Shown: in pieces, positions 61,360 to 64,000 of the stretch
Layout of the letters: the number at the start of each line of letters is the position of its first letter
Numbering within the stretch: the first letter of the stretch is position 1
NCBI GenBank assembly: GCA_905221605.1
Contig: CAJNDS010002300.1
Coordinates: forward strand, 273,441 to 337,440
Direction of reading: 5' to 3'
Source: Symbiodinium natans
Lineage: Eukaryota > Sar > Dinophyceae > Suessiales > Symbiodiniaceae
DNA length: 64,000 nucleotides
Program-made: the position numbers and the translations under genes
Notes under the pieces: model-generated
Database searches by the model: none
Told to the model about the DNA's origin: nothing
The model's input: only the letters and a program-made list of their open reading frames with translations

Positions 61360-64000
61360 TCTTGAACGACCGCCCTGAGAGAGAGAGGGGGCGAAGGGAG
61401 GGGAGGGAGGGGAGGGAGAGGCGGGGGTTGTCATGGCAGTTTAGGGTTTGGGAGATCTCGTGTTTCAGGGGTGCAGTGTGTAGAGTTCAGGCCGCTTCAC
61501 AATAGTGCCAAGTATTTGCCAAATCGGCTTTTTTGCAGTGAGCGTGGGGGCCCAAAGCCCTGAAATGTTGGGCCAGATCATAGTAGTGTTGTAGTGTTCA
61601 TTTGCCCTTTTCAGGCTTTGTGGCATGTTGCCTCAAGAATAAGCCTCGATCAGCTAGGCCCTGCAGCCACCAGATGTGGGAGCCCTCCTGCCGTTTTCAG
61701 ACAGGAAGTTACGGATACTTCGCCGCAGGCTTCATGTCGCAGCACACACTCCGGAATTCTTTGAGGATGGGCAGTCCGAGAATACTCCAATTTCAGAAAA
61801 GCCTGGAGTGCCTCCAGGGAACCTGCAGAGAACCTGACGCTTGTGTAAATATGCGCAGTCCTTGCATGCCCGCCAATGGGCGCCGCCCCACCAGCGGGCC
61901 CCACCAGGGGGCCGCACTAGCGGGCCCCACCACCCTTGTTTCGCCAAAGCTTGCCAGTTGAGTCTGCCAGCAGACTGCTCGCCAAACATCGAAACCCGCT
62001 GACTTCCCTATCACGACCGCCAGCCGTTCAGCCGAGCCTCGCAAGCCGTTGCCAGCATCGCGCGTTTGTTCACCCAATGGAGGCTTCCTTCCGGTGCAAT
62101 CCGACCAGCACTGGCCTGCTTGTTAATATCACAGGCCCCAACCTGAGCCTGCTATGGAGGCCGCCACATGCCGGTACAGTCACCCAGCCTGCTTATATGG
62201 AGGCCACATTCCGACCCAGTTGGCCTGCTGTTTGCCCCAAGCATTCAATGTTGTGGTCCTCAATAAGATGCTGTCCTGAGTGCGTCGCGTCACATGTCGC
62301 GATATGCGGCGCGTTGTGCTTTTTTTCCAACAACCCACTTGTCGGGTGGAGGAAGATTTCAATACAAACGCTGACGCCGCCACTGGAGCTGGTAAATGCA
62401 TGCATCGTCAAGCACAGCGGCCTCCCCAATGCAAACAAGGGCCTGAGCCTCCCTGGAAAGATTTGGAGACCTGAGTTGTTCCAGCCTGCATACTGAGGCA
62501 ACATTCCGGTACAGTTGCCCGCCTGAGCGTTCCTGTCTTCAACCCACCCTCGGTGTGGGTTGTTCGATTTTAAGTCAAGCGCTCCTCGCCTGCCTCCTCG
62601 CCCCTCACCTCCTCGCCAGGTGCCCACCCGCAAAGAAGTCCGCGGAAAGTCCCGCCAGAGAAGCCCGCACACAGTCCCGCCGAGTATCCGCTTGGCAGAT
62701 CGTATCGCTTGTGGGGTTTGTCAAAGTTATGTGGGTTTTGCGAATCGAAGTGGCTTTTCTTTTTCTTTATCAGATTTCATTTGGTGAGGATTTAGGGCAG
62801 TGCGCCGAGTGGTTTATCATTTCATTCGTGGTGGAAGAAGATAATATAAGGCACATAAGTTGTGTTTTTTGGGGTTTGGTGTTTGAGTATGGGGTGTTGC
62901 CGGTTTTAGGGTAAGTTCGGGGGTGGGGGGGGGGGGGGGGGGAGGTTGTCTCCGAAAAAACAAACGCCAACGAGTAGGATCAAGGGCAGGTTTTAGGATG
63001 TTGCAGGTGAAGTTTCGGGCAGGGACGTTCGAAACGGAGCTTTTTGTTGTACTGAGTGCTGGCGTCTTAACCATTTGGACCGTCGGGCAATCGAAGATTG
63101 AAGATCCTCACAAATTCGGACGGCATCTTCAATCTTTATCTTTAGCATCGTACTTGTTTCTCCGGTTGAGCGATTTCATGTTCAAGACGTTCCAGACAGT
63201 CATACACAAATATCGTCGACTTTCTCTCACTTTCTCTTGTATACAGGATAGAATATTTCTCCTACTTGGACTGCATAACACAAATCCTGTGTGCTCGCCA
63301 GAAATTTGGTTCATCCATTCGTGGTTTCGTGTTGCGTGCTAGCTGAACAAGCTGGTATAATGAGCCTCCGGTAATCGTGAACACTTTCTTGAGGAGTCGC
63401 ACTGCGTACTCCGCATTCCAGATATACGCGGCTTTTGTTGCGGGACGGGAGAGGGGGGTCAAGCGAAAAGACTTGTGAAATAGAGGAAGTAAATCGAGAT
63501 GCTCACCCAAACGAGACGATGTTTTTGTGGGTGAGTAGAAGGTAGATGACACTAAACGTTTGCAAGTATTTGGCTCACCCATAAAGAACACTTACGATAG
63601 GAGAGACAGGGACAAGGATAGAGCAATAATAAATGGGCTACGAAAGGTTATCCTAAGTACGGTTATGCAACGCAGCATTCCTGCGTTGCAGACCACCCCC
63701 CCCCCCCCCAAGTTTTGTCACGGCAAGCATTTTTGTCTACATCTCTGAAGCACGAATACGTGATCGTACCCTTGACATGTAGATTCCCATTTCCACCTAT
63801 CGTTCTAAATCCAGGTCGCTTTCCAAAACCACCTTCACATCTCTGCAACGCAAAAAACGACATCTCAGCCCGTCAACCCATAAAGCGCTCCTAGACCCGA
63901 ACATGGTAACAACCCAACAGCACGCAAAAAGGCTGTGTGCACACGCAGGACTGGGATGGCGACAGTCGGCAAGCGTTCCGAAAGCAGGTCATCAGGACCT
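61360..64000. other. no assigned gene; GGGAGGG tract, G/C runs, degenerate repeat
   Basis: A GGGAGGGGAGG tract lies at 61388-61424. A degenerate unit of about 43 bp (tatggaggccacattccggt...cctgc) recurs at 62078, 62152, 62197 and 62490. G-run 62921-62942 and C-run 63697-63710. Open frames exist on both strands: plus 61936-62496, plus 62923-63342 and minus 63591-63262, the last reading YIWNAEYAVRLLKKVFTITG. None has a recognised motif. The remaining PDE exons should lie here or beyond; I could not find them. Confidence 0.4.

Noticed and set aside
1-64000. Spliced-leader RNA gene or spliced-leader relic
   Set aside because: I looked for CCATTTTGGCTCAAG and its complement on both strands and found no match.
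1-64000. CRISPR array
   Set aside because: The repeats are head-to-tail without unique spacers of constant length, and the DNA is eukaryotic in character.

Overview
The window looks like nuclear DNA from a dinoflagellate, most likely of the Symbiodiniaceae/Suessiales type. There is no rRNA, no tRNA I could support, no bacterial operon structure and no long intact ORF. Instead there are very short exon-like islands, some with non-canonical GC splice donors. They encode pentatricopeptide (PPR) half-motifs of the 'W..AL' style and a class I cyclic-nucleotide phosphodiesterase. More than 60 arrays of TTTAGGG (the plant/dinoflagellate telomere unit) are scattered in both orientations from about 6.8 to 60.5 kb. 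The family calls rest on motifs read by eye, and the species assignment is inference.

Layout. 1-0.5 kb: a CAACGCGGT minisatellite and a smaller inverted copy of it. 0.9-2.1 kb: a decayed ISXO2/IS1595-type DDE transposase whose C-terminal half lies on the opposite strand to its N-terminal half. 2.1-6.8 kb: AT-richer DNA with a 120-bp tandem repeat and one ORF with a stop on the minus strand. 6.8-18 kb: mostly non-coding, with the first telomere-like arrays and several short palindromic (MITE-like) elements. 18-38 kb: a plus-strand PPR gene or gene remnant in about 19 recognisable short exons. 38-48 kb: low-complexity GA tracts and isolated exon-like ORFs. 48.7-56.5 kb: plus-strand exons, including an eight-exon chain with matching splice phases and no family I recognise. 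58.5-61.4 kb: five phase-matched exons of the PDE catalytic domain. 61.4-64 kb: nothing I can assign.

How the parts relate. All exons I can support between 18 and 61.4 kb are on the plus strand, as expected for dinoflagellate unidirectional gene arrays. The telomere-like arrays are not chromosome ends. They sit at intron edges: TTTAGGG just downstream of an exon, often starting at the GT donor, and CCCTAAA just upstream of the next acceptor, so the two ends of one intron are complementary. A second group of inverted-repeat elements, the 'AGAGCCCAATACCCC' MITE family (15 copies), sits in the same introns, sometimes within 25 bp of both ends of one exon. The striking feature of the window is therefore introns bounded by telomere-like inverted repeats and MITEs in genes cut into half-domain exons.
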